This document shows, one piece after another, positions 1 through 6,083 of a DNA stretch of 11,003 nucleotides (position 1 is the stretch's first letter; every line of letters begins with the position of its first letter). The notes beneath the pieces were generated by a model. That model had not been told where the DNA came from and ran no database searches. It worked only from the letters and a program-made list of their open reading frames with translations. The DNA comes from Nitrosopumilales archaeon. GTDB taxonomy: Archaea; Thermoproteota; Nitrososphaeria; Nitrososphaerales; Nitrosopumilaceae. The stretch is taken from assembly GCA_016838795.1 (NCBI GenBank), contig JAEHKQ010000070.1, positions 1 to 11,003 on the forward strand, written 5' to 3'. Position numbers and translations under genes: made by a program.

Positions 1-236
1 AGTTCCCACGGTTTTTTGAGCTTCAAACTAAGTCCATTTCCTATCTGTGAAGGCTGTTTGTGTTCAAATTTTACCTTGGTGAAACCTTCTTTTGTAAAAA
101 TCTTCATCAATTCCTCAAAGCTCTTTTTTACAACTACTGTAAGTTGTTCAACTCCTGTTTTACTATCTACTTTAATACATTCCTTTATTCCATCTAGGAA
201 CGAAATTGATTTCGGATATCTTGTAAGATATTCCAT
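1..236 (-). CDS. Unrecognised protein, 5' part only (runs off the left edge)
   Basis: The minus strand is open for 78 codons from an ATG at 236 to the window edge, with no stop. The protein begins MEYLTRYPKSISFLDGIKEC and continues as a soluble, lysine-rich, mixed alpha/beta sequence ending ...LKLKKPWE. No signal peptide, membrane segment or cysteine motif is visible and I do not recognise the family. A TATA-like TTTAAATA (258-265) lies about 25 bp before the ATG, as expected for a leaderless archaeal message. A TTG at 251 would give a five-residue longer protein but sits too close to that box. The gene follows the CofE-like gene on the same strand after about 68 bp, so a functional link is possible but unproven. 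The opposite-strand reading frame over the same bases looks like a shadow. Confidence 0.7.
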   Translation of the reverse strand, partial: MEYLTRYPKSISFLDGIKECIKVDSKTGVEQLTVVVKKSFEELMKIFTKEGFTKVKFEHKQPSQIGNGLSLKLKKPWE

Positions 237-257
237 AAAATTTGCCTTCAATTCTTC

Positions 258-265
258 TATTTAAA
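258..265 (-). promoter_or_regulatory. TATA-like box of the left-edge gene
   Basis: TTTAAATA on the minus strand is centred about 25 bp upstream of the ATG at 236. This matches the archaeal TATA-to-start distance for a leaderless transcript, so the gene may have its own promoter despite following the CofE-like gene. Confidence 0.4.
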
Positions 266-304
266 GCAGCGCAATTAATCTAGGATCATAAATGAAAAAG
301 ATTT

Positions 305-1090
305 TTAATTTTTAGTTCGTTGAGAGGAATTTCCTAGTCCACGAACATAAACACATTGATCATACGATACAGCTAATTCCATTGGTTTAATTTTCCTGTC
401 TGTTAACTTTGCTTCGGAATCTCTTATGATTGCAAACGGTTGTGTTTCAGAACCCTCACCCATTTTGTGATTTGCTATTGATGCCAAATTATCAGCTACT
501 GCCTGAAAGGTTACCTTCAATGGGTTACCCTCAAGATCTTTTTCTGCCCTCATATCAATTACTGGCTCAATTCCAGCACATGCAATGGCAACACCTGTTG
601 TACCCACTCTAGCTGGCATTAATCTACTGTCCACTATAATTATGCCAACATGAATTAGATATTTTAGGAAAATTTTTCGTTTAATCTGCTCAGCAATTAG
701 AAATGGATCCTCTGGGTAAAGAATTATTTTGCCTTTTTTTACATTAGATTTGTCTATACCAGCATTTGGAGCTAAAATATCATCAGATGATGTTAGCACA
801 AAACCAGACACACCTCCAAAAATTACATCGGATTCACGAACTATTACTTCGGCCATTTTTGGTTTAATTTGAAATTTTTTCGAGATAAGATTTCCCCGTT
901 CTGATGATTTTACATTTTCAATATTGACAAGTCTTCCTTGTGAATTTGAAACATATTTGCTTGAAATAACCAAAACATCTCCATCTTGCAATTGTTGTTT
1001 ATTTTTCCTCAATGTATCTTCAAGGGTCTCAAAAATGTCAAATTTTTCGTTTTTTCTCTCTGCCTTAACAGGAAACACAGATAGTGCCAT
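305..1090 (-). CDS. cofE: CofE-like coenzyme F420-0:L-glutamate ligase
   Basis: This 261-residue protein matches the CofE family, which adds glutamate residues to coenzyme F420-0 using GTP in the cytoplasm. Visible landmarks are an N-terminal strand and DGDVLVISSK (36-45), LAPNAGIDKSNV (106-117), the LYPEDP segment (124-129), VDS (153-155), GVAIACAGI (166-174), the AVADNLASIAN helix (197-207) and MGEG (210-213). The acidic residues expected to bind metal (D113, D154 and the E of MGEG) are all present and the length is normal. It is odd that the usual family segment of the type DT-x-GR-x-x-R-x-G reads DSRLMPARVG here (154-163), so a divergent member or paralogue with changed substrate cannot be excluded. 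The ATG at 1090 has an AT-rich TATA-like box about 26 bp upstream and no leader. It is divergent from the dehydratase operon. Confidence 0.82.
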   Translation of the reverse strand: MALSVFPVKAERKNEKFDIFETLEDTLRKNKQQLQDGDVLVISSKYVSNSQGRLVNIENVKSSERGNLISKKFQIKPKMAEVIVRESDVIFGGVSGFVLTSSDDILAPNAGIDKSNVKKGKIILYPEDPFLIAEQIKRKIFLKYLIHVGIIIVDSRLMPARVGTTGVAIACAGIEPVIDMRAEKDLEGNPLKVTFQAVADNLASIANHKMGEGSETQPFAIIRDSEAKLTDRKIKPMELAVSYDQCVYVRGLGNSSQRTKN

Positions 1091-1110
1091 ATTTTCTTAA
1101 TTCGCCTTTT

Positions 1111-1140
1111 CTTTTTTATTGTTCTGAAAACGTTTTAATC
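1111..1140. promoter_or_regulatory. Divergent promoter pair, cofE / dehydratase operon
   Basis: Only 72 bp separate the two divergent ATGs (1090 and 1163). On the minus strand AATAAAAAAG (1111-1120) is centred about 26 bp before the cofE ATG. On the plus strand TTTTAATC (1133-1140) is centred about 27 bp before the ATG at 1163. Both spacings suit leaderless archaeal transcripts. The 12 bp between the boxes would carry both TFB-recognition elements, so the two promoters are nearly back to back. Confidence 0.5.
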
Positions 1141-1162
1141 TCCAGAAAAAGGTTTTTTGATC

Positions 1163-2434
1163 ATGAATATTACAGAAAAAATTCTTGCCAGAGCTTCAGG
1201 CAGAGAAAGACTATCTCCAGATGATGTAGTATTTGTTAATGTAGACAAAGTTATGCTACATGATGTATCTGGCCCTGGAGTCATAAAGGTATTTGAAAAA
1301 TTAAAAAATCAAGGAATAAACGTAGAAAAATTATGGGATTCTTCCAAAGTATGGATAGCTGAAGATCATTTTGTTCCTTCAGCCGAAAAGGTTTCTGCTG
1401 AAAATATTGTGAAACTAAGCAATTTTTCAAAAAAATATGGAATTGAAAAACACTTCAAGTATGGTTTAGGACAATATGGAATATGTCACACTTTATCTCA
1501 TGAAGAAGCCTTGGTGTTACCCGGTGAAGTCTATGTGGGGGGAGACTCACATACAAATACTACTGGAGCACTTGGCGCCTTTGCATGTGGGTTAGGTCAT
1601 ACAGATGTTGCATATGTTTTACTCAATGGTAAGATTTGGTTTAAGGTCCCTGAAACTTTACTTTTCAAACTTAACGGAAAACTTCCAGAACATGTTATGG
1701 CAAAGGATCTGATTTTGAAAATTATTGGAGATATTGGAACAGATGGTGGTGCATACAAAACAATGCAATTTGCTGGAAATGGTATTGATGAAATGTCAGT
1801 AGATGAGCGTCTTACACTTACTAATATGACTACAGAAGCAGGTGCTAAGAATGGAATTATAGAACCTGATCAAAAAATTGTAGACCACTTGGCATCTCGC
1901 GGAGCCACCGAATTTACTCAGATTAAAGGCGATTCCGATGCTGACTATTCAAAAACTTTTGAATATGAAGCATCTGAGATGGAACCAATAGTTGCAAAAC
2001 CCTTCTCCCCAGAGAATATTGTAATTGTAAGAGAAGCTCCTACTGTAGAACTTGACAAAGCATACATTGGCTCTTGTACAGGAGCAAAACTCGAAGATTT
2101 GGAGGCAGTAGCAAAAATTCTCAAAGGAAAGAAGGTAAAAATCAGAACTGAAGTTTTACCTGCAGCAATTTCAATTTACAAAAAAGCAATAGAAAAAGGA
2201 TTTATACAGATTTTTCTTGATGCTGGTGCAACAGTTGGCCCACCTACGTGTGGAGCATGTTGTGGTGCACATATGGGTGTATTAGCAAAAGGAGAAATTT
2301 GTATTAGTACTACAAATAGAAACTTTCCAGGCAGAATGGGACATGTAGAGTCTCAAACATATCTAGCCTCACCATTGGTTACTGCAGCTTCAGCTGTGAC
2401 AGGGAAAATTACTGATCCGAGGGACTTGAATTGA
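1163..2434 (+). CDS. leuC: Archaeal-type 3-isopropylmalate dehydratase / homoaconitase large subunit
   Basis: This 423-residue protein is the [4Fe-4S] catalytic subunit of a LeuC/homoaconitase-type hydro-lyase, in the short archaeal class (about 420 residues) rather than the roughly 470-residue bacterial class. Landmarks are HDVSGPGVIKVF (33-44), GDSHTNTTGALGAF (127-140), TEAGAKNGI (224-232) and the cluster cysteines C305, C363 and C366 (spacing C-x57-C-x2-C), with an extra C367. The late substrate-binding segment NRNFPGRMGHV (385-395) keeps both arginines. The canonical SCTN around the first cluster cysteine reads SCTG, which is unusual. I chose the ATG at 1163 over the TTG at 1157 because TTTTAATC lies 27 bp upstream. 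It overlaps the small-subunit gene by 4 nt. It could serve leucine (isopropylmalate) or lysine (homoaconitate) synthesis; the sequence alone does not settle this. Confidence 0.88.
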   Translation: MNITEKILARASGRERLSPDDVVFVNVDKVMLHDVSGPGVIKVFEKLKNQGINVEKLWDSSKVWIAEDHFVPSAEKVSAENIVKLSNFSKKYGIEKHFKYGLGQYGICHTLSHEEALVLPGEVYVGGDSHTNTTGALGAFACGLGHTDVAYVLLNGKIWFKVPETLLFKLNGKLPEHVMAKDLILKIIGDIGTDGGAYKTMQFAGNGIDEMSVDERLTLTNMTTEAGAKNGIIEPDQKIVDHLASRGATEFTQIKGDSDADYSKTFEYEASEMEPIVAKPFSPENIVIVREAPTVELDKAYIGSCTGAKLEDLEAVAKILKGKKVKIRTEVLPAAISIYKKAIEKGFIQIFLDAGATVGPPTCGACCGAHMGVLAKGEICISTTNRNFPGRMGHVESQTYLASPLVTAASAVTGKITDPRDLN

Positions 2435-2913
2435 AAGGAAATGTAATCAAATACGAACGTGACAATATAGACACTGACGTAATTCTTCCCGGCACATATC
2501 TTAAACTACATGACTATGACGAATTGGCATCTCATGCGATGGAAGGCATTGATCCAGAATTTCACGCCAAAGTAAAAGACGGCGACTTTATTGTTTCTGG
2601 AAAAAATTTTGGATGTGGTTCATCTAGAGAGCATGCACCTATCGCATTATCTCATTCCGGAATAAAGGCAGTTCTCGCATTATCCTTTGCAAGGATATTC
2701 TATAGAAATTCTGTTGATGGAGCCTTCCTTTTACCAATAGAAATTGATGAAGAGGCATACAAGAATATTGCAAATGGTGATGAACTAAACATTAGTGTTG
2801 AAACAAACGAAATAAAGAATGTAACAAAGAATCAAACATATCAAATGAAGCCTTTCTCTGAAATTATTGGTAAAATTATTGCGGCCGGTGGCCTTTTTAA
2901 ATTTAAACCATAG
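2431..2913 (+). CDS. leuD: Archaeal-type 3-isopropylmalate dehydratase / homoaconitase small subunit
   Basis: This 160-residue protein is the swivel-domain subunit that pairs with the preceding large subunit and carries the substrate-recognition loop. It shows DNIDTDVILPGTYL (11-24), KNFGCGSSREHAP (58-70), SFARIFYRNS (85-94) and AFLLPIE (98-104). The specificity loop after the first motif reads YLKL (23-26). Methanogen homoaconitase has YLRT here, and I recall isopropylmalate isomerases differing in this loop, so the substrate is undecided. The start is TTG at 2431, which overlaps the upstream TGA stop as TTGA. No in-frame ATG precedes the conserved core, and GAGGG (2419-2423) lies seven bases before the TTG as a ribosome-binding site. 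Translational coupling to the large subunit is likely. Confidence 0.86.
   Translation: MKGNVIKYERDNIDTDVILPGTYLKLHDYDELASHAMEGIDPEFHAKVKDGDFIVSGKNFGCGSSREHAPIALSHSGIKAVLALSFARIFYRNSVDGAFLLPIEIDEEAYKNIANGDELNISVETNEIKNVTKNQTYQMKPFSEIIGKIIAAGGLFKFKP
2894..2909 (+). promoter_or_regulatory. Possible internal promoter before the second LeuCD pair
   Basis: The AT-only run TTTTTAAATTTAAA lies within the last codons of the first small-subunit gene. It is about 18-33 bp upstream of the ATG at 2927, the right place for a TATA box of a leaderless message. It also encodes GLFKFKP, so coding constraint could explain it. Confidence 0.3.
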
Positions 2914-2926
2914 GTAAGTAATTACA

Positions 2927-4342
2927 ATGTCAAAAACACTGTTTGAAAAAATATGGGATTCCCATATTGTAGTAGAAAAAGAAAATGGTCCCTCTCTTCT
3001 TTACATAGATAGACATCTCGTCCACGAAGTAACATCGCCCCAGGCCTTTGAAGGACTACGCATGAACAAACGGAAAGTAAGACGGCCAGACCTTACTATC
3101 GCAACAATGGATCATAATGTACCCACAAACGACAGATCATTACCAATTATTGATCAAACATCTTCTATTCAAATTAAAACATTAGAAAAAAACTGCCAAG
3201 ATTTTGGCATTAACTTGTTTGATATTGATAGTCCCTACCAAGGCATAGTCCATGTTATAGGTCCACAATTAGGAATTACTCTACCTGGCACTACAATTGT
3301 TTGTGGGGATAGTCACACTTCTACACAAGGAGCATTTGGCGCATTAGCTTTTGGAATAGGAACTAGTGAGGTTGAACATGTTTTTGTAACACAGGCGCTA
3401 TGGTTGGAAAAGCTCAAACCATTTGAAATTAGAGTGGAAGGTAAAAGGAAGAATCCTTTTGCTGTTACAGCGAAAGATATCATCTTATCAATTATCAAAA
3501 AAATTGGGACCGCAGGTGGAACTGGGACTGTTATCGAGTATACTGGCGAAGGAATAACTGACCTTTCTATGGAACAACGAATGACAATTTGCAATATGTC
3601 TGTAGAAGCAGGTGCAAGAGCAGGACTAATTGCTCCAGATGAAAAAACATTTGATTATCTACGAGGAAGGAAATACACTCCAGAAAATTTTGACGAATTG
3701 GTTTCAGTCTGGAAAAAAGATCTTTATACAGATCCTAATGCCAAATTTGAAAAAAGTTTCACGTTGAAAATTGATGATATTGTTCCTCAGGTTAGTTGGG
3801 GAACAAATCCTGGAATGACTTCTGATGTAACTGACACTGTCCCAGATCCAAAAGAATTTGCTAAGGGTGATTTGGCGCAACAAAAAAGCGCCGAAAAAGC
3901 TTTACAATACATGGACCTCAAAGCTGGTATTCCAATAACAGAAATTCAAATTGACAGAGTCTTCATTGGTTCATGTACAAATGCACGTTTGGAAGATCTC
4001 ATTGATGCATCAAGAGTTGTTAAAGGAAAAAAAGTTTCAGAAAAAGTTAGCGCAATGGTTGTTCCAGGTTCACAAATGGTAAAGAAACAAGCTGAAAAAA
4101 TTGGATTAGATAAAATCTTCAAAGATGCAAATTTTGAATGGCGAGAATCAGGTTGTAGTATGTGTCTTGGAATGAATCCAGATATACTATCTCCTGGTGA
4201 GAGATGTGCAAGCACTTCTAACAGAAACTTTGAGGGAAGACAAGGGGTGGGAGGACGTACTCATCTTGTCAGTCCTGTTATGGCAGCTGCAGCTGCTATT
4301 GCTGGGCGATTTGTGGATGTACGTGAGATGGATTTGAACTAA
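2927..4342 (+). CDS. leuC: Bacterial-type 3-isopropylmalate dehydratase large subunit
   Basis: This 471-residue LeuC catalyses the isomerization of 2-isopropylmalate to 3-isopropylmalate in leucine synthesis with a [4Fe-4S] cluster. It belongs to the long class typical of bacteria such as E. coli LeuC, with which it shares the N-terminal layout: KTLFEKIWDSHIV (3-15), LLYIDRHLVHEVTSPQAF (24-41), MDHNVPT (61-67), CGDSHTSTQGAFGAL (126-140), FIGSCTNARLEDL (346-358) and GCSMCLGMNPD (409-419). The cluster cysteines are C350, C410 and C413 (C-x59-C-x2-C). SNRNFEGRQG (431-440) holds the substrate arginines. The ATG at 2927 follows the previous stop by 13 bp. Its resemblance to the bacterial class, next to an archaeal-class pair, suggests horizontal acquisition. 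Codon use looks as AT-rich as the neighbours, so any transfer is old. Confidence 0.93.
   Translation: MSKTLFEKIWDSHIVVEKENGPSLLYIDRHLVHEVTSPQAFEGLRMNKRKVRRPDLTIATMDHNVPTNDRSLPIIDQTSSIQIKTLEKNCQDFGINLFDIDSPYQGIVHVIGPQLGITLPGTTIVCGDSHTSTQGAFGALAFGIGTSEVEHVFVTQALWLEKLKPFEIRVEGKRKNPFAVTAKDIILSIIKKIGTAGGTGTVIEYTGEGITDLSMEQRMTICNMSVEAGARAGLIAPDEKTFDYLRGRKYTPENFDELVSVWKKDLYTDPNAKFEKSFTLKIDDIVPQVSWGTNPGMTSDVTDTVPDPKEFAKGDLAQQKSAEKALQYMDLKAGIPITEIQIDRVFIGSCTNARLEDLIDASRVVKGKKVSEKVSAMVVPGSQMVKKQAEKIGLDKIFKDANFEWRESGCSMCLGMNPDILSPGERCASTSNRNFEGRQGVGGRTHLVSPVMAAAAAIAGRFVDVREMDLN
2950..2968. repeat. 19-bp palindrome inside the start of the second leuC
   Basis: AATATGGGA and TCCCATATT form two 9-bp perfect arms around a single central T. 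The palindrome begins 23 bp after the first base of the ATG at 2927, over codons 8-14. It could be an operator or an mRNA hairpin near the ribosome-loading region, or chance within the codons for KIWDSHI. Confidence 0.55.
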
Positions 4343-4927
4343 ATGAAATCTTTCACCAAAGTCAAAAGCATCGTGACTCCTTTTGATCAAGTAAATGTGG
4401 ACACGGATCAAATTGTTCCTAAGCAATTTCTAAAATTAATTCAAAAATCAGGATTTGGCAAATACTTGTTTTATAATTGGAGATACGATTCCAACGAACA
4501 GCCAATCTCAGATTTTGTATTAAATGATAGTAAATACCAAAATTCAAAAATTTTTGTTACTAGGGATAACTTTGGTTGCGGCTCATCTAGAGAACATGCT
4601 GTCTGGGCTCTGCAAGATTTTGGCTTTTCAGTAATAATTGCACCTTCTTTTTCCGACATCTTCTACAGTAATTGTTTCAAAAATGGATTACTTCCGATAC
4701 AACTAGATTCTAAAATAGTTGATTCAATAATGAATTCAAATTCTGAAATTGAAGTTGATTTAGAATCTCAAACAATTACAACAGACTTTCAAACAATTTC
4801 ATTTGAAATTGATCCTCACAAGAAAAAAGTTCTACTTGAAGGATTAGATGATATTTTGTTGACTCTTGAATATGAAAACAAAATTACAGATTTTGAAAAG
4901 AAATCTAACGTTCCATCTGTTTTATGA
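4343..4927 (+). CDS. leuD: Bacterial-type 3-isopropylmalate dehydratase small subunit
   Basis: This 194-residue LeuD is the partner of the preceding large subunit and has the usual length of the bacterial class, against about 160 residues for the archaeal class. Visible motifs are FDQVNVDTDQIVPKQFLKLI (14-33), LFYNWRYD (42-49), RDNFGCGSSREHAVWALQDF (74-93), PSFSDIFYSNCFKNGLLPI (101-119) and the C-terminal LEYENKITDFE (175-185). The ATG at 4343 directly abuts the TAA of leuC (4340-4342), so the two are co-transcribed and probably translationally coupled. The 3' end overlaps the convergent nucleotidyltransferase gene by 23 bp, and a T8 run follows the stop at once. Confidence 0.93.
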   Translation: MKSFTKVKSIVTPFDQVNVDTDQIVPKQFLKLIQKSGFGKYLFYNWRYDSNEQPISDFVLNDSKYQNSKIFVTRDNFGCGSSREHAVWALQDFGFSVIIAPSFSDIFYSNCFKNGLLPIQLDSKIVDSIMNSNSEIEVDLESQTITTDFQTISFEIDPHKKKVLLEGLDDILLTLEYENKITDFEKKSNVPSVL

Positions 4928-5633
4928 TTTTTTTTATCAAACTTTGATTACGATCTATTATAACCGGTGATTTAACATCCACCCATGGTGTATTTCCAAT
5001 GTCATATGCACTAACCAACCCTTTTTTTGAGAGATCTTGAAGAATATCAAATGAAAGATTAATATCATTTTGATTTGATTTTGGTTTTATCTTATTTAGT
5101 AATCGAGTTTCCAGAATGTAAACTCCTAAACATTCTGACATTTTTAATTTGATGGTTGGCTTTTCTTTGAATTCTGTGATTATTCCATCTCTCACCAACG
5201 CAAAACCTGTATCTTCTTTCCTTTTGGTTCTGGTCGCAATGCATGCCCAGCTCTTTTTTTTCTTAAAGGTGTGTAACATTTCTTTGAGATCTATGGCAGA
5301 AAGATTATCCACAAACCACAAAACAAATTCAGACGAATCATTAAGTTTTTTGCGAATGTGTAATAAATCTCCAGCTGTTCCAGATTGAGAGTCTTGCACA
5401 AAGGAAATCTTTTTTGTATGGGAGTAGGTTTCAAGATAATTCTTAATTTGGCCACCCAGTCCCTTAAAATCTGAAATAATGATTATTTCTTTGATAAAAT
5501 TAAACGAAGAAAGATAGTTTACAATGTAATCTATTAGCGGCTTATCATTCAATGGAATCATTGCTTTAGGGAAGAAATCTGTGTAGGGTTTTCCCCTTGT
5601 GCCTTTGCCACCAGCTAAGATTACAGCTTTCAC
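4905..5633 (-). CDS. NTP_transferase-family sugar-phosphate nucleotidyltransferase
   Basis: This 242-residue protein resembles the glucose-1-phosphate thymidylyl/uridylyltransferase and mannose-1-phosphate guanylyltransferase fold, which makes NDP-sugars for surface glycans or protein glycosylation. The N-terminal nucleotide loop AVILAGGKGTR (3-13) is followed by PYTDFFPKAMIP (16-27), KPLIDYIV (31-38), GTAGDLLHIRKKL (85-97), a WFVDN metal-site region with D109, EKP (157-159) and WVDVKSP (217-223). Departures from the family include GTRGKPYT where GTRLxPLT is usual, and VDN where GD is usual, so the exact sugar and nucleotide cannot be named. There is no C-terminal beta-helix or acyltransferase domain. 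The start is GTG at 5633, because the family core begins at codon 2, a stop lies just upstream and no ATG is available. It begins 3 bp after the rps9 stop, so it is probably the last gene of that operon. Confidence 0.8.
   Translation of the reverse strand: MKAVILAGGKGTRGKPYTDFFPKAMIPLNDKPLIDYIVNYLSSFNFIKEIIIISDFKGLGGQIKNYLETYSHTKKISFVQDSQSGTAGDLLHIRKKLNDSSEFVLWFVDNLSAIDLKEMLHTFKKKKSWACIATRTKRKEDTGFALVRDGIITEFKEKPTIKLKMSECLGVYILETRLLNKIKPKSNQNDINLSFDILQDLSKKGLVSAYDIGNTPWVDVKSPVIIDRNQSLIKKIIKQMER
4928..4935 (+). terminator. Oligo-T terminator of the dehydratase operon
   Basis: Eight consecutive T residues follow the TGA stop at 4925-4927 with no hairpin. Oligo-T tracts are the usual archaeal intrinsic terminators. 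This one lies inside the 3' coding end of the opposite-strand nucleotidyltransferase gene, where it encodes lysine/isoleucine codons. Confidence 0.6.
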
Positions 5634-5636
5634 GTT

Positions 5637-6083
5637 CTAACGATATGATTTTTGTTTTCTTCTTCTAGCTCCAGGACCACCAAATTTCTTTGGTTCCTTT
5701 CTTCGCGCATCTCCACTAATGAGATACTTGTCAAATTCTGTAATTCTTTTCTTAAGGTCTTCTCGGATAGGTTTGGAAAACGGATGATCTTTTGGATCTT
5801 TTTTTGATTTAGTCCATCCAGTAAGCGCCCTAGATATAGCAGTGGCAGATGCACTTGCCTGTCCCATAAAACCTCCACCTTTAACTCGAACAGAAATGTC
5901 TACTTTATTTCGTAATTCCCCTGCAATTTCAAGTGGAACTAAAATTGTTTCACGGGCTGTTTCTTGATTAACCATTTCAACAGGAACATTGTTTATTCGA
6001 ACTTTTCCTACACCCTTTGCAATATGAACATGAGCACTAGCTGTTTTTCTAGTAGCAAAATAAATTTCAGTTTTAGCAGTCAT
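5637..6083 (-). CDS. rps9: Ribosomal protein uS9 (S9P)
   Basis: This 148-residue small-subunit protein has the uS9 signature GGGFMGQASASATAISRAL (69-87). Its basic C-terminal tail ends KKFGGPGARRRKQKSYR (132-148), which in ribosomes reaches toward the P-site tRNA anticodon loop. ATRKTASAHVHI (10-21) is the conserved N-terminal strand region. Length and ending are those of archaeal S9. The ATG at 6083 overlaps the rpl13 stop as ATGA, which points to translational coupling. Most archaea place rpoN and rpoK after this gene; here a nucleotidyltransferase follows within 3 bp. Confidence 0.96.
   Translation of the reverse strand: MTAKTEIYFATRKTASAHVHIAKGVGKVRINNVPVEMVNQETARETILVPLEIAGELRNKVDISVRVKGGGFMGQASASATAISRALTGWTKSKKDPKDHPFSKPIREDLKKRITEFDKYLISGDARRKEPKKFGGPGARRRKQKSYR

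Noticed and set aside
16..264. Plus-strand open frame of 82 codons at the left edge
   Set aside because: The minus strand over the same bases is open, has a well-placed TATA-like box and continues the direction of cofE. The plus frame has no promoter, and its serine/phenylalanine-rich composition is typical of an antisense shadow.
1157..1162. TTG at 1157 as the start of the first leuC
   Set aside because: The ATG two codons later fits the family N terminus and the TATA spacing better.
5630..5878. Minus-strand 82-codon frame overlapping rps9
   Set aside because: It is another frame of the certain uS9 gene and shows no family resemblance.
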